Positions 44,977 to 53,419 of a DNA stretch of 64,000 bases are shown one piece after another. Numbering within the stretch: position 1 is the first letter of the stretch; each line of letters begins with the position of its first letter. The notes below the pieces were generated by a model. That model was not told the DNA's origin. It saw nothing but the letters and a program-made list of their open reading frames with translations, and ran no database searches. The position numbers and the translations under genes are program-made. The DNA is from PGYT01 sp963675055 (GTDB lineage Bacteria; Bacteroidota; Ignavibacteria; Ignavibacteriales; Melioribacteraceae): the NCBI GenBank assembly GCA_963675055.2, contig CAXXJE010000002.1, positions 2,666,001-2,730,000 of the forward strand, written 5' to 3'.

Positions 44977-45090
44977 ATGAAAAATTTACCTTGGAATGAT
45001 CAATTAATGTTTGATGATAGTGAGGACGAAGAAATACCAGATTTCGATCCTCCAAAAGATGACGAACCACCTCCTGATGGAAATGGTTGA
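44977..45090 (+). CDS. 37-residue acidic, proline-rich peptide
   Basis: Starts MKNLPWNDQLMFDDSEDEEI and continues with PDFDPPKDDEPPPDGNG. A strong AGGAGG stands 6 bases before the ATG, and a terminator follows the stop by 19 bases, so this looks like a genuine small transcript. Very acidic (pI low) with a DPP/PPP tail. It has no recognised family. It faces the HELIH protein gene, sharing the terminator. Could be a leader-type or an inhibitor peptide; neither is shown. Confidence 0.55.
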   Translation: MKNLPWNDQLMFDDSEDEEIPDFDPPKDDEPPPDGNG

Positions 45091-45109
45091 TCTTCTTAAT
45101 TAAACAAAA

Positions 45110-45142
45110 TGGGCTCTATTTAATATAGAGCTCATTTTTTTT
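45110..45142. terminator. Bidirectional terminator between peptide and HELIH genes
   Basis: 10-bp stem TGGGCTCTAT / ATAGAGCTCA (one G-U), five-base loop, then eight T on the plus strand. It overlaps the stop of the minus-strand gene. Confidence 0.8.
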
Positions 45143-45793
45143 ACATTTATCAAACCTATTTCTAAATTCTTGAATTATATTCATATATCCTTTTTCATTC
45201 ACCAAGTCCAAAGCATATTTATAATCTTTATAGTTGTTAGCTCTTTTTGCCTTATCTCTCCCGATCCTTTGTAATTCTATATTCTTTAGTACATCTTTAA
45301 ACAAATACTCAAGAACGGCATATACTAAAACGTGATTAATTATTAAGTTGCTTTTATCACCAGGAAACATCTCTTTCAGAATTTTAAAATATAACTTACA
45401 ATGTTTTCCGTAAGTAAATAATTCATGAATAAGTTCATGTGTTAGTGATTCTACAAATTCTAATGGTGGGAATGTGCCTCTTATAACTATAGGAGAACTA
45501 AAACTTCTTGGATTAGTGCTTACTATATGTACATCTATGACTTTTCTATAAAAATTTAAGCACAATACTTTAGTTATACCTTCTAGTATCTGTTTTTCGT
45601 ATTTTTTCCATTCTTTTCTACATTCTTCTACATTCTTTAATAAGTCTTCTTTTCTCCATGGAGACCATTTGTCTGGAGAATGCTTTTCTTCCCATTCAGG
45701 ATCATTTCTTACATAAACAATAAAAATGGGGTCTAGTAATCTATTATACCTTATTACAATCTCTGGAAATTTTTTAATAGACTTCGAAATCAT
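45116..45793 (-). CDS. Putative zincin-type protein with HELIH motif
   Basis: 225 residues, no signal peptide. SLTHELIHELFTYGKH holds an HExxH zinc-binding/catalytic motif (near residues 119-123), and a downstream helix NHVLVYAVLEYLFKDV supplies a likely third ligand (Glu). The N-terminal third is charged (YVRNDPEWEEKHSPDKWSPW). The size and spacing are like small cytosolic minimal metallopeptidases. Substrate unknown; the facing acidic peptide is an obvious candidate partner by position only. Confidence 0.55.
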   Translation of the reverse strand: MISKSIKKFPEIVIRYNRLLDPIFIVYVRNDPEWEEKHSPDKWSPWRKEDLLKNVEECRKEWKKYEKQILEGITKVLCLNFYRKVIDVHIVSTNPRSFSSPIVIRGTFPPLEFVESLTHELIHELFTYGKHCKLYFKILKEMFPGDKSNLIINHVLVYAVLEYLFKDVLKNIELQRIGRDKAKRANNYKDYKYALDLVNEKGYMNIIQEFRNRFDKCKKNELYIK

Positions 45794-46230
45794 AACTCCA
45801 TTATATCACAGTATGTCTTTTTTGTAGTGTGTCAGTTTGAAAATGAGGAAGAGATAAATATAAATTTAGCCTTGTTAAATTTAATTACTTCGCAATAGCA
45901 AAGTTGAATCTGTTCAAGAAGAAACTAATAATTCAAATTACGAGTTGTTGTTATGCTATGGCGAGCATTTTTGTATAATCTTGCCCAAGCTCTTTCACAA
46001 AACAGTTTAATAATTAAGAACACATTGCTAGGGTCAGTAAAAAGTTGTTGTTAATCTCTTATTTGGACAGCAGATTCGTCTCAATAATATTTCAGACGAC
46101 CCAATTCAATGTCAAAGTAGCTCAGCAACAATGAAATATTTAATTATTAATTTGGATGGAACTAAACTCTTACATAGTTTAATATTATTCAAAAGGAATT
46201 TGTTTATTAAAACTAATATTGAGGATACAC
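45794..46230. other. Noncoding stretch, 437 bases
   Basis: Promoter region for the 46.2-kb operon. No palindrome or RNA structure stands out. A short opening from 46131 overlaps the next gene in another frame and is not considered real. Confidence 0.4.
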
Positions 46231-46716
46231 ATGGCAGAAAGCTCAAGTGCTATCCTCTCACATTGGTATTGTCTTCTCGAGGGGATGGAACATTCAACAA
46301 AGGATTTTTACACATCTTTAAAAGCGGCGGTAGGCAGTCGTAATATCCCAGATATTAAGGTTACCAAAATTTATCTTCACGAAGGTGGTGCGTTATCTGC
46401 AAAAAGGTTGTATTTACGAATCAGATATAAGAGCAAAAGATTCGACATTTGTGCAGCACCTTTTGGGAATGGATTTTTTATATCATGGTGGCTTAGAGAA
46501 ACAGAAGGTTGTTTAGCCAACATCCCTTATATCGGTCCAATTCTAAGTGTTATCAATCCAATAACATACTACAAAATGGATACTACACTTATGTTTCAAG
46601 AATCAATTAGGAATTCGGTTTTAGAGGTAATTGATGAGATCACTAAGGCTAAAGGAATACGATCTTTATCTCAAGATGAACGCAAGCCGATCATGCATGG
46701 CATGTTTAAGAACTAG
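46231..46716 (+). CDS. Hypothetical protein paired with HerA/TraD ATPase
   Basis: 161 residues from the ATG at 46231, with GAGG 8 bases before it. The protein (MAESSSAILSHWYCLLEGME...) has an alpha/beta look, a central RLYLRIRYKSKRFDICAAPF strand set and a hydrophobic CLANIPYIGPILSVINPITY segment that may insert in or lie on the membrane. It ends 26 bases before the ATPase gene, so they are one operon; it may be an anchoring or accessory subunit. No family recognised. Confidence 0.6.
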   Translation: MAESSSAILSHWYCLLEGMEHSTKDFYTSLKAAVGSRNIPDIKVTKIYLHEGGALSAKRLYLRIRYKSKRFDICAAPFGNGFFISWWLRETEGCLANIPYIGPILSVINPITYYKMDTTLMFQESIRNSVLEVIDEITKAKGIRSLSQDERKPIMHGMFKN

Positions 46717-46742
46717 CGATTTCTTATTGGATAGATTTTAAA

Positions 46743-49742
46743 ATGAATCTTACTCTAGCGGAACAATTGACATCCCAATTTTATTTGTGGGAACAGAGAG
46801 GGAGAGGCTGGTATATATGGGACTATCCAGTTCAATTGGAACCCCCGTTCGAGCCATTCATTTTGTATTATCCCTCAGATATCTCTCAAATTGATGACGG
46901 AAGAATGCCAACAGCTCGTAGTTCATTCGTTGAATGGTTAAAGAAACCATTTCAGATGCAGAATACAGAAGTTGACAAACTATATTCGGACGAAAAACAA
47001 GACGATGATATTAATAATGCATTCGAGTGTTCATATCCAATAAAAACAATTGAAGTTGTGCTCCCAATGAGTTTTAATCTCCAAAATGAATACATGCAAC
47101 AATTTCTTATTACTCTAAGTGTTTGTGAATATCCGGTTAGTTTTGAGATTATTAGTGCTGAAGGTTCAATTCAAATTCAATTTGCATGTCGTGAACCAGA
47201 TTATGTATTTATTAAACAATCAATTTCTACTTATTTCCCAGAAGTGGTTCTTAGTGAAGGTATTTTATTTAATGGTTTTAATAAGCATTCTGTAATCATA
47301 GACTTTGGTTTATCTGATGAATTCATGTGTCCCATACAAACATTCAAATCTTTCAATCCGGACCCACTCCTTGGATTGTTAGGTATCATGGATAATCTTA
47401 GGATAAAAGAAAAAATTGTATTTCAAATATTATTTGAATCTGCTAAAGCACCATGGAGCGAACAAATTATAAATTCTGTTACAAATTACGATGGGTCTTC
47501 ATTTTTTGTTGATGCTCCTGAAATGCTTCCCCTTGTAAAAGAAAAGCTTCAATATCCGTTATTTTCAGTTGTTATTCGTGCAATGATTCAATCGGATTCA
47601 GATGATAATTTATTGAAACTCGCACGTACTGTGGGTGGAGGTGTGAATTCATATAAAAGACAGTTTAGTAATGAACTAATTCCACTTTCAAATGAAGGAT
47701 ATGAGGATTCAATACATCGTGAGGATTTCGAACTTAGACAAACTCACAGAAGTGGTATGTTGTTGAATAGCAATGAACTAATGGGTTTTGTACACTTCCC
47801 TACAGAAACAAAAGGGTTGTCTAATTTCAATTATATAACTAGGAAATCCAGACCTGCTCCAGTAATAACTCAAAATAATGAATTAATACTTGGTGACAAT
47901 ATACATCAAGGACAAAAGAATTCTGTTTCTTTAAGTCAAGAACAACGTCTTAGGCATACTTATATAATTGGCGCTACTGGTACAGGTAAATCAACGTTGT
48001 TACTAAATATGATTCAACAAGACATGAAGAACGGTTTAGGTGTCGCAGTAATAGATCCTCATGGTGAATTAATTGAACAAGCTATTGGGCATATCCCCGA
48101 TTCAAGATTAAATGATGTAGTTATATTTGATCCTGGAGATCATGAGTATCCAGTTGGATTAAATATTTTAGAGGCTAGAACCGAGATAGAAAAAAATGTT
48201 CTATCATCTGATCTTGTTGCATTGTTCAGAAGATTCTCTACAAGTTGGGGTGATCAAATGACAACTGTACTTGGAAATGCTATCTCCGCTTTTTTGGAGA
48301 ATCCGGAAGGAGGGACCCTTGTTGAGCTAAAACGTTTTCTAATTGAAAAAGAATATAGAAATCAATACTTACTTAAGGTTAAGGATGATCAGATAAGGTA
48401 TTTTTGGGATAAAGAATTTCCACTGCTTAGAGGAAAAACTGAAAGCTCAATTCTTACTAGACTCGATACATTTTTACGCCCAAAACTTATTAGAAACATC
48501 ATTTCTCAGAGGAAGGGAATTGATCTTGAAGATATTCTTAACAGCAAAAAGATTCTTTTAGTTAAACTTTCTCAAGGTATTATTGGTGATGAAAATGCTT
48601 ACCTTCTAGGAACACTTATTGTTTCCAAACTTCATCAAGTGGTTATGGGACGCCAAAGTGTTGATACTACTAAAAGAAATCCCTTTTACTTATACATAGA
48701 TGAATTCCAAAATTTAGTCACTCCTTCTATGACTAGGCTTTTATCTGGTGCGAGAAAGTATGCTTTTGGATTAATACTAGCTCATCAAGATTTAAGACAG
48801 CTTTGGTCTGAAGATTCCGCTCTTGCTAACTCGGTAATTACTAATCCCTGCACAAGAATATGTTTCCGTGCAGGTGATTATGATGCACAGAAACTATCAG
48901 GCGGATTTGCGCATTATGATGTGAAAGATTTACAGAATCTTAGCATTGGCGAAGCAATAGTAAGAGTTGAAAGAAACGAAAATGATTTTAATATCAATAC
49001 CTCTTTATCTCCTGATGCTAGTTTCAAAGATGCTAAAATTAAAAGAGAAACTCTGTATAATCTTTCTCGAGAGAAATATTCTGATGTATCAAATATTGTA
49101 AACGAGAATTACTATAAAATTTCTTCAGGAACCACGGAGCTCTTAAAACCAAATAAAAATGTGGATAAGGCTAAAGTCACGAATAAAGCTAAAAAGAAAT
49201 CTAATACAAGTAATGATCAGGCTGTTTTTTCACAACACCGATATCTGCAAACACTTATCAAGAAAATGGCGGAGCAGAGAGGATATAAAGCTATCATCGA
49301 GAAACCAGTCTTAGACTGTAATGGTAGAGTGGATGTTAGTCTTGAGAGAGAAAATGAAAAAATTGCATGTGAGATTTCAGTAACAACAACAAAAGAGCAC
49401 GAACTTAATAATATTAAGAAATGTTTGAATGCTGGATATGAGTCTATCTTCATCTGCTCAATAGAGCAAAAGCATCTTGATGAGATTAAGAAAAAATCTG
49501 AATCGGAATTAAGTGCAGAGGAACAGAAAAAGGTCTTATACTTTCAACCTGAAAGACTTTTCCTATACCTTGAACAGAAGACCCGCAAGCAAGATATTGA
49601 GGGGAACGAAAATAAGGTAAAAGGGTATCGGGTAAATGTTAGCTATAACGATGTGCCGGAAAAAGAACGCATTCATAAAGAAAGAAATATTATGAATACC
49701 ATTTTAAAATCAATGGTGCAAATGAATAAAAATAAAAAGTGA
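46743..49742 (+). CDS. TraD/HerA-type ATPase with C-terminal restriction-endonuclease-like domain
   Basis: 999 residues. A 390-residue N-terminal region precedes the RecA core: Walker A IIGATGTGKSTLLLNMI (near residue 412), VAVIDPHGELIEQAIGHIP, VVIFDPGDHEYPVGLNIL, Walker B FYLYIDEFQNL, LILAHQDLRQLW and the arginine-finger region. These are the motifs of type IV coupling ATPases and it is the full-length relative of the protein at 31 kb. The tail (830-960) has QRGYKAIIEKPVLDCNGRVD followed by CEISVT, a PD-(D/E)xK-like layout in which the lysine is replaced by Ser. The domain may bind rather than cut DNA. No relaxase nearby. Confidence 0.82.
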   Translation: MNLTLAEQLTSQFYLWEQRGRGWYIWDYPVQLEPPFEPFILYYPSDISQIDDGRMPTARSSFVEWLKKPFQMQNTEVDKLYSDEKQDDDINNAFECSYPIKTIEVVLPMSFNLQNEYMQQFLITLSVCEYPVSFEIISAEGSIQIQFACREPDYVFIKQSISTYFPEVVLSEGILFNGFNKHSVIIDFGLSDEFMCPIQTFKSFNPDPLLGLLGIMDNLRIKEKIVFQILFESAKAPWSEQIINSVTNYDGSSFFVDAPEMLPLVKEKLQYPLFSVVIRAMIQSDSDDNLLKLARTVGGGVNSYKRQFSNELIPLSNEGYEDSIHREDFELRQTHRSGMLLNSNELMGFVHFPTETKGLSNFNYITRKSRPAPVITQNNELILGDNIHQGQKNSVSLSQEQRLRHTYIIGATGTGKSTLLLNMIQQDMKNGLGVAVIDPHGELIEQAIGHIPDSRLNDVVIFDPGDHEYPVGLNILEARTEIEKNVLSSDLVALFRRFSTSWGDQMTTVLGNAISAFLENPEGGTLVELKRFLIEKEYRNQYLLKVKDDQIRYFWDKEFPLLRGKTESSILTRLDTFLRPKLIRNIISQRKGIDLEDILNSKKILLVKLSQGIIGDENAYLLGTLIVSKLHQVVMGRQSVDTTKRNPFYLYIDEFQNLVTPSMTRLLSGARKYAFGLILAHQDLRQLWSEDSALANSVITNPCTRICFRAGDYDAQKLSGGFAHYDVKDLQNLSIGEAIVRVERNENDFNINTSLSPDASFKDAKIKRETLYNLSREKYSDVSNIVNENYYKISSGTTELLKPNKNVDKAKVTNKAKKKSNTSNDQAVFSQHRYLQTLIKKMAEQRGYKAIIEKPVLDCNGRVDVSLERENEKIACEISVTTTKEHELNNIKKCLNAGYESIFICSIEQKHLDEIKKKSESELSAEEQKKVLYFQPERLFLYLEQKTRKQDIEGNENKVKGYRVNVSYNDVPEKERIHKERNIMNTILKSMVQMNKNKK

Positions 49743-50298
49743 ACTGTTTTTCTACCAGGTCCACAATTGAATGTTTAGTGAAAATATTTCTATTTGGTCA
49801 TTGAAATGATGAATGAAACGTACTATGTTCTAAGATATGAGTTCTCTATTAATTATTCTGTAGTCTCCGAAAATGGTTTTTGACTGTACTTTATCATTTA
49901 ATAATGTTTATTTAAATGCAAGAAATAACTTGACATTTTGTCATTTATTTTGTACTTAAGTGCATCCTTATGATATTTTATATTTAAATTAACCGGGCGA
50001 TAACTATTCTTACACTCAAACTTAGCAGTGATGTTAGAAGCATACTAAATTATAAGCAAATCTTGCTTGATTTTTCAAAATGAAAAATATTATCTAAAGG
50101 GATAATAAGATTATTTTATTCGTTGATTTTGTTCCAAGAAAAATTCATTTTACTATCAATTAAAATGATTTTTTTTCGATAGTAGGTTGGTCTAATGTAT
50201 AGAGTGGATTAGATTTAAGATGGGTAAGACTATTAGTTTGAAAATTTGATATAAAAAAGATTGTGTAAAAGTTAGTAATTTGAGGCGCGGAGGACAAC
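49743..50298. other. Noncoding stretch, 556 bases
   Basis: AT-rich. A TTGACA at 49930-49935 lies within the palindrome TGACA-TTT-TGTCA (49931-49943), which could be a promoter overlapped by an operator, but it is about 350 bases from the next gene. Otherwise I see nothing. Confidence 0.35.
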
Positions 50299-50496
50299 AT
50301 GGCACTTGGGAGTTTTGTATTTCAATTGAAGGTAATCTTTAGAGATATTTTCCCATCGAAAATTGATGAGAATGAAGAAATGATAGCTAGAAAAGAAGCA
50401 GAATTTATTTCACGAGGAAATGTATTACTTAGTTTTGGACGGTTTATGACTGAAGATGATGTGTTACAAAAAAGAAATGAGATACTTGATTTATGA
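50299..50496 (+). CDS. 65-residue small protein (copy 1)
   Basis: MALGSFVFQLKVIFRDIFPS, then DENEEMIARKEAEFISRGNV and LLSFGRFMTEDDVLQKRNEI. GGAGG precedes the ATG. It overlaps the next gene by four bases (ATGA), so the two are translationally coupled. A frameshifted relative is at 51283-51485, with GNVLLSFGRFMT/NNVLLNFGRFVT conserved. Probably a short helical protein; no family recognised. Confidence 0.65.
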   Translation: MALGSFVFQLKVIFRDIFPSKIDENEEMIARKEAEFISRGNVLLSFGRFMTEDDVLQKRNEILDL

Positions 50497-51131
50497 GTGT
50501 CTTGAAACCTGTACCTACTGATCCCATAAATTTACCAGAAGATCTGAGAAACATTTTCAAGAGCGAAGTTGAACCTGTTCTTGATGCCATTGTAGATGCA
50601 GAGAAAATTATTAAGGAAATTGAACAAAGTCATCTTTATTTAGTAATTCCAGCTGTAAATGAACTTAGATATGCTGGAAGGCATATTTTATCCACATACA
50701 GTTGTTTATATGAAAATAAGAACTGGGAAGTATTTACTGAGGAACTTCGCAAAGCAAAAAGCCATTCGAAAAGAGCAAGATATGATGCCTATCAAGCTGG
50801 CATATATTTCTATATTGATCTAGTTAAAAAATTTAGAAAAACATACCAATATATTGTCTTTAGTGACATCATTCCGGATTATGTAGATGATTGTAAGAAG
50901 TTTAATGATGCAATGAGTTTTATTGGAATTAACCATCATAACTCAGATTTAGATTTTGATGGAATGAAACTGCATTATGAAAATCTTAAATCTTACTATG
51001 AAAAATTATATGCAAGTACGGATGATGTAAATCGAGCAATGCAAAAAAGAAGAACTGAATCTATGAGGTTTACGATAGGTACTATAATTGGCATATTAGC
51101 AATAATAGTGGCTATCATCATTGCATCTTGA
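50493..51131 (+). CDS. Tail-anchored helical membrane protein
   Basis: 212 residues. Mostly helical, with aromatic-rich middle (YDAYQAGIYFYIDLVKKFRK) and a single C-terminal membrane segment FTIGTIIGILAIIVAIIIAS, after a basic MQKRRTESMR, so the bulk faces the cytosol. Coupled to the 65-residue gene by an ATGA overlap. The pair, small cytosolic protein plus membrane-anchored protein, could be a toxin-antitoxin or abortive-infection module, but this is only a guess. Confidence 0.6.
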   Translation: MSVLKPVPTDPINLPEDLRNIFKSEVEPVLDAIVDAEKIIKEIEQSHLYLVIPAVNELRYAGRHILSTYSCLYENKNWEVFTEELRKAKSHSKRARYDAYQAGIYFYIDLVKKFRKTYQYIVFSDIIPDYVDDCKKFNDAMSFIGINHHNSDLDFDGMKLHYENLKSYYEKLYASTDDVNRAMQKRRTESMRFTIGTIIGILAIIVAIIIAS

Positions 51132-51282
51132 TTTCACTTTTTTTTTGACTATGGTGATATATATCACTAACTTTTCCGAGAATCAAGTGTATAATGCATA
51201 CAGAATGAGGAGATAGTGCATTGACATTTCCCTAAACAAATAATACTATGAATACGTCTAAGACTAGAAGAAAGGAGGGGAA

Positions 51283-51485
51283 ATGAAAGTTTTAAGTGGA
51301 ATGAAATATTTATTTATGGATTTTATATTTATGCTAAAATCCAATACTGATAGGGGTGAAGTTGATGCCATTGCAAAAAGAACTGTTAGAAGGTTGGAAA
51401 TAATAATGTTCTTTTAAATTTTGGTCGATTTGTTACAAAAAAAGACCTAAAAAAATGGCATGAAAACTTAATCAAACATGCCTAG
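51283..51485 (+). pseudogene. Frameshifted second copy of the 65-residue protein gene
   Basis: Good AAGGAGGGG site, ATG at 51283, then MKVLSGMKYLFMDFIFMLKS and DAIAKRTVRR before the frame ends at a TAA at 51415-51417. In the +1 frame from about 51398 the sequence continues GNNNVLLNFGRFVTKKDLKK to a TAG at 51485. The joined product aligns with the 65-residue protein along its length, so a single-base frameshift divides it. It is followed by a terminator. Confidence 0.65.
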
Positions 51486-51503
51486 TGTTTATTCGCTAAA
51501 TTG

Positions 51504-51536
51504 AGCCTCCATAAAATTATCATGGGGGCTTTTTTA
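51504..51536 (+). terminator. Rho-independent terminator
   Basis: AGCCTCCAT / ATGGGGGCT stem (one G-U) with a nine-base loop, followed by six T, 18 bases after the frameshifted gene. Confidence 0.85.
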
Positions 51537-52171
51537 TTTGAACTCTCACTTATAATTTTAAACTAAAATACCTTGCCAAAATTGATATGTGTATACTATT
51601 TAAAGAAAGTATTTGTTAAGGTCCTAATTGACGTAATTATTCTAGTAAAATTTGTCTTGTGTGACTATAATAAAAGCACTCTCAAATATAATAATAAATA
51701 TTCAGCTTATATCTAGTAACTCCTCAGGGGTGAGGGGCTTTCAATTTTGAGGGGCAGTTGCACGATGAGCGTACACTTGCTAATAAGATGTAAGATAATT
51801 TCAAATCCCAAGCAATTAAAGTCAATTTTGAAAAATAACTCACTCATGAAAATTAGTAATTATACTGATTTAACAGTATTGAATTTATTGTAAACTTTAC
51901 ATTAAATTTAATTTCTTACTTAATTTGATAAAAATTATCGATTCCTCGAGGAAAATTCACATAATTAAGATTATTGATTTCATATTCATGAGAATTGTCA
52001 GATCAACATTAATAGGTAATTATACTGATTGAAAATCGAAGGAAACTGTGTAGTTTCTTTATTTATACTAGTTCATTCAGATGAAATGAATTTGTATAAG
52101 CATTTTTCCTGCTACGATGTAATTTTGATATGTCAGTAAGTCTTATTTAAAATAGATTCTGAGAAGGGGAC
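51537..52171. other. Noncoding stretch, 635 bases, with GC-rich hairpin
   Basis: Mostly AT-rich. At 51722-51755 a GC-rich block has the hairpin CCTCA-GGGG-TGAGG, two direct TGAGGGGC copies (51731 and 51748) and three GGGG runs. Nothing else recognised. Confidence 0.4.
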
Positions 52172-53215
52172 ATGAAAATAAGAATCAAACTACTTCTACT
52201 TATCTTAATCCTAACAAGTTTTTGTTGTGGAGATAATAACGAAGCCAAACTTGCCTCTTCCAATTCAAAACAGATTGCGAATCATAGTATTGCTAAATCG
52301 ATTGATAGTATAGACACATTAAAGGTTTGCACATTCAACATTCAGTTTCTTGGTCATTTTAATAAAAAGGATAATAGTTCTTTGGCAGATGTATTAAAGG
52401 TTTATGACATCGTAGTCGTACAAGAATTAGTTGCACCACCATATGATGGCATATATCCAGATGGTGAGTTGTTCAAACCGGATGATGAATCAAAAGCTTT
52501 TTTTGATGCGATGTCTGCAAACGGTTTTCAATATATACTTTCGGATGAAGATACTGGGACTAATGATGAAATTCATATTAATACATCGGCTACAGAATGG
52601 TGGGTTACATTTTACAAAAATGATCGAGTGAATTTAGCTGATGGTTTACCTTCTGGATTTCTTGAAGCTGATAGGTCCAATAATCCTGATTTTGAAAGAG
52701 TACCATTTGCATTTGGATTCAGATCAGTAACTGGTAAACTAGATTTTGTGTTAATTTCAGTTCATTTACAACCTGGGAGTTCACAATCTGACATGAATCG
52801 AAGACAAGAAGAACTATCAAGTATATCTCAATGGATTAACACTCATAATCAAATAGAAAAGGACTTTATAATACTCGGCGATATGAATATTGAGAATGCC
52901 TCAGAACTTAATAAAGTAACACCAACTGGCTATTTATCTCTGAATAATGAATGTCGACCAACCAATACTCTTCAAGGTGAAGGAAAATCAAAACCCTATG
53001 ATCAGATCATGTTTAATGTTGATTATACAACACAAGATATTGATACTTCGTTTGACTGTAGAGTTATTGATTTAATTGGTCAAATGAGAAATTATTGGCA
53101 TTCTGATGAGCCTTATCCAGGAAATCCATATGACCATAATAAATTTCGACAATATTATTCAGACCATCATCCGCTTGAGTTTAGAATGTTTGTAAGAAAT
53201 ATGGATGATGATTAG
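52172..53215 (+). CDS. Endonuclease/exonuclease/phosphatase-fold lipoprotein
   Basis: 347 residues. Signal MKIRIKLLLLILILTSFCCG with a lipidatable Cys at 18-19. The EEP nuclease fold shows in order FNIQFLG (strand with catalytic Asn), VVVQELVA (metal Glu), ISVHLQPGSS (His), IILGDMNI (Asp and Asn) and YSDHHPLEF (final Asp-His). Family members act as extracellular DNases, sphingomyelinases or phosphatases. As a lipoprotein it is exported, so an outside DNase or phospho-ester hydrolase is likely. Monocistronic. Confidence 0.88.
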   Translation: MKIRIKLLLLILILTSFCCGDNNEAKLASSNSKQIANHSIAKSIDSIDTLKVCTFNIQFLGHFNKKDNSSLADVLKVYDIVVVQELVAPPYDGIYPDGELFKPDDESKAFFDAMSANGFQYILSDEDTGTNDEIHINTSATEWWVTFYKNDRVNLADGLPSGFLEADRSNNPDFERVPFAFGFRSVTGKLDFVLISVHLQPGSSQSDMNRRQEELSSISQWINTHNQIEKDFIILGDMNIENASELNKVTPTGYLSLNNECRPTNTLQGEGKSKPYDQIMFNVDYTTQDIDTSFDCRVIDLIGQMRNYWHSDEPYPGNPYDHNKFRQYYSDHHPLEFRMFVRNMDDD

Positions 53216-53419
53216 TACGAGTTATTAGTGGTGTGAAGTAAAATGTGTGTTTTGAATCCATTGAATTGATATTATCCATATTTATCTGAATTATACCAGG
53301 TAAATATTACAAATACAGGTTAGTTTAAAAGTATTTGTTAAGATAACTAGCATTATAATCTTTGAACATAGAATCGCAATTAACAAGATGCATGTTGTTA
53401 TATAGTTTATGGAGATAAA

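Noticed and set aside
46131..46343. 70-codon opening overlapping the start of the 161-residue gene
   Set aside because: Out of frame with a better-supported gene that has a GAGG site.
48842..48851. AATCCCTGC as possible attR copy of the comM junction
   Set aside because: It is inside the conserved coding sequence of the 999-residue ATPase, and no comM sequence follows.
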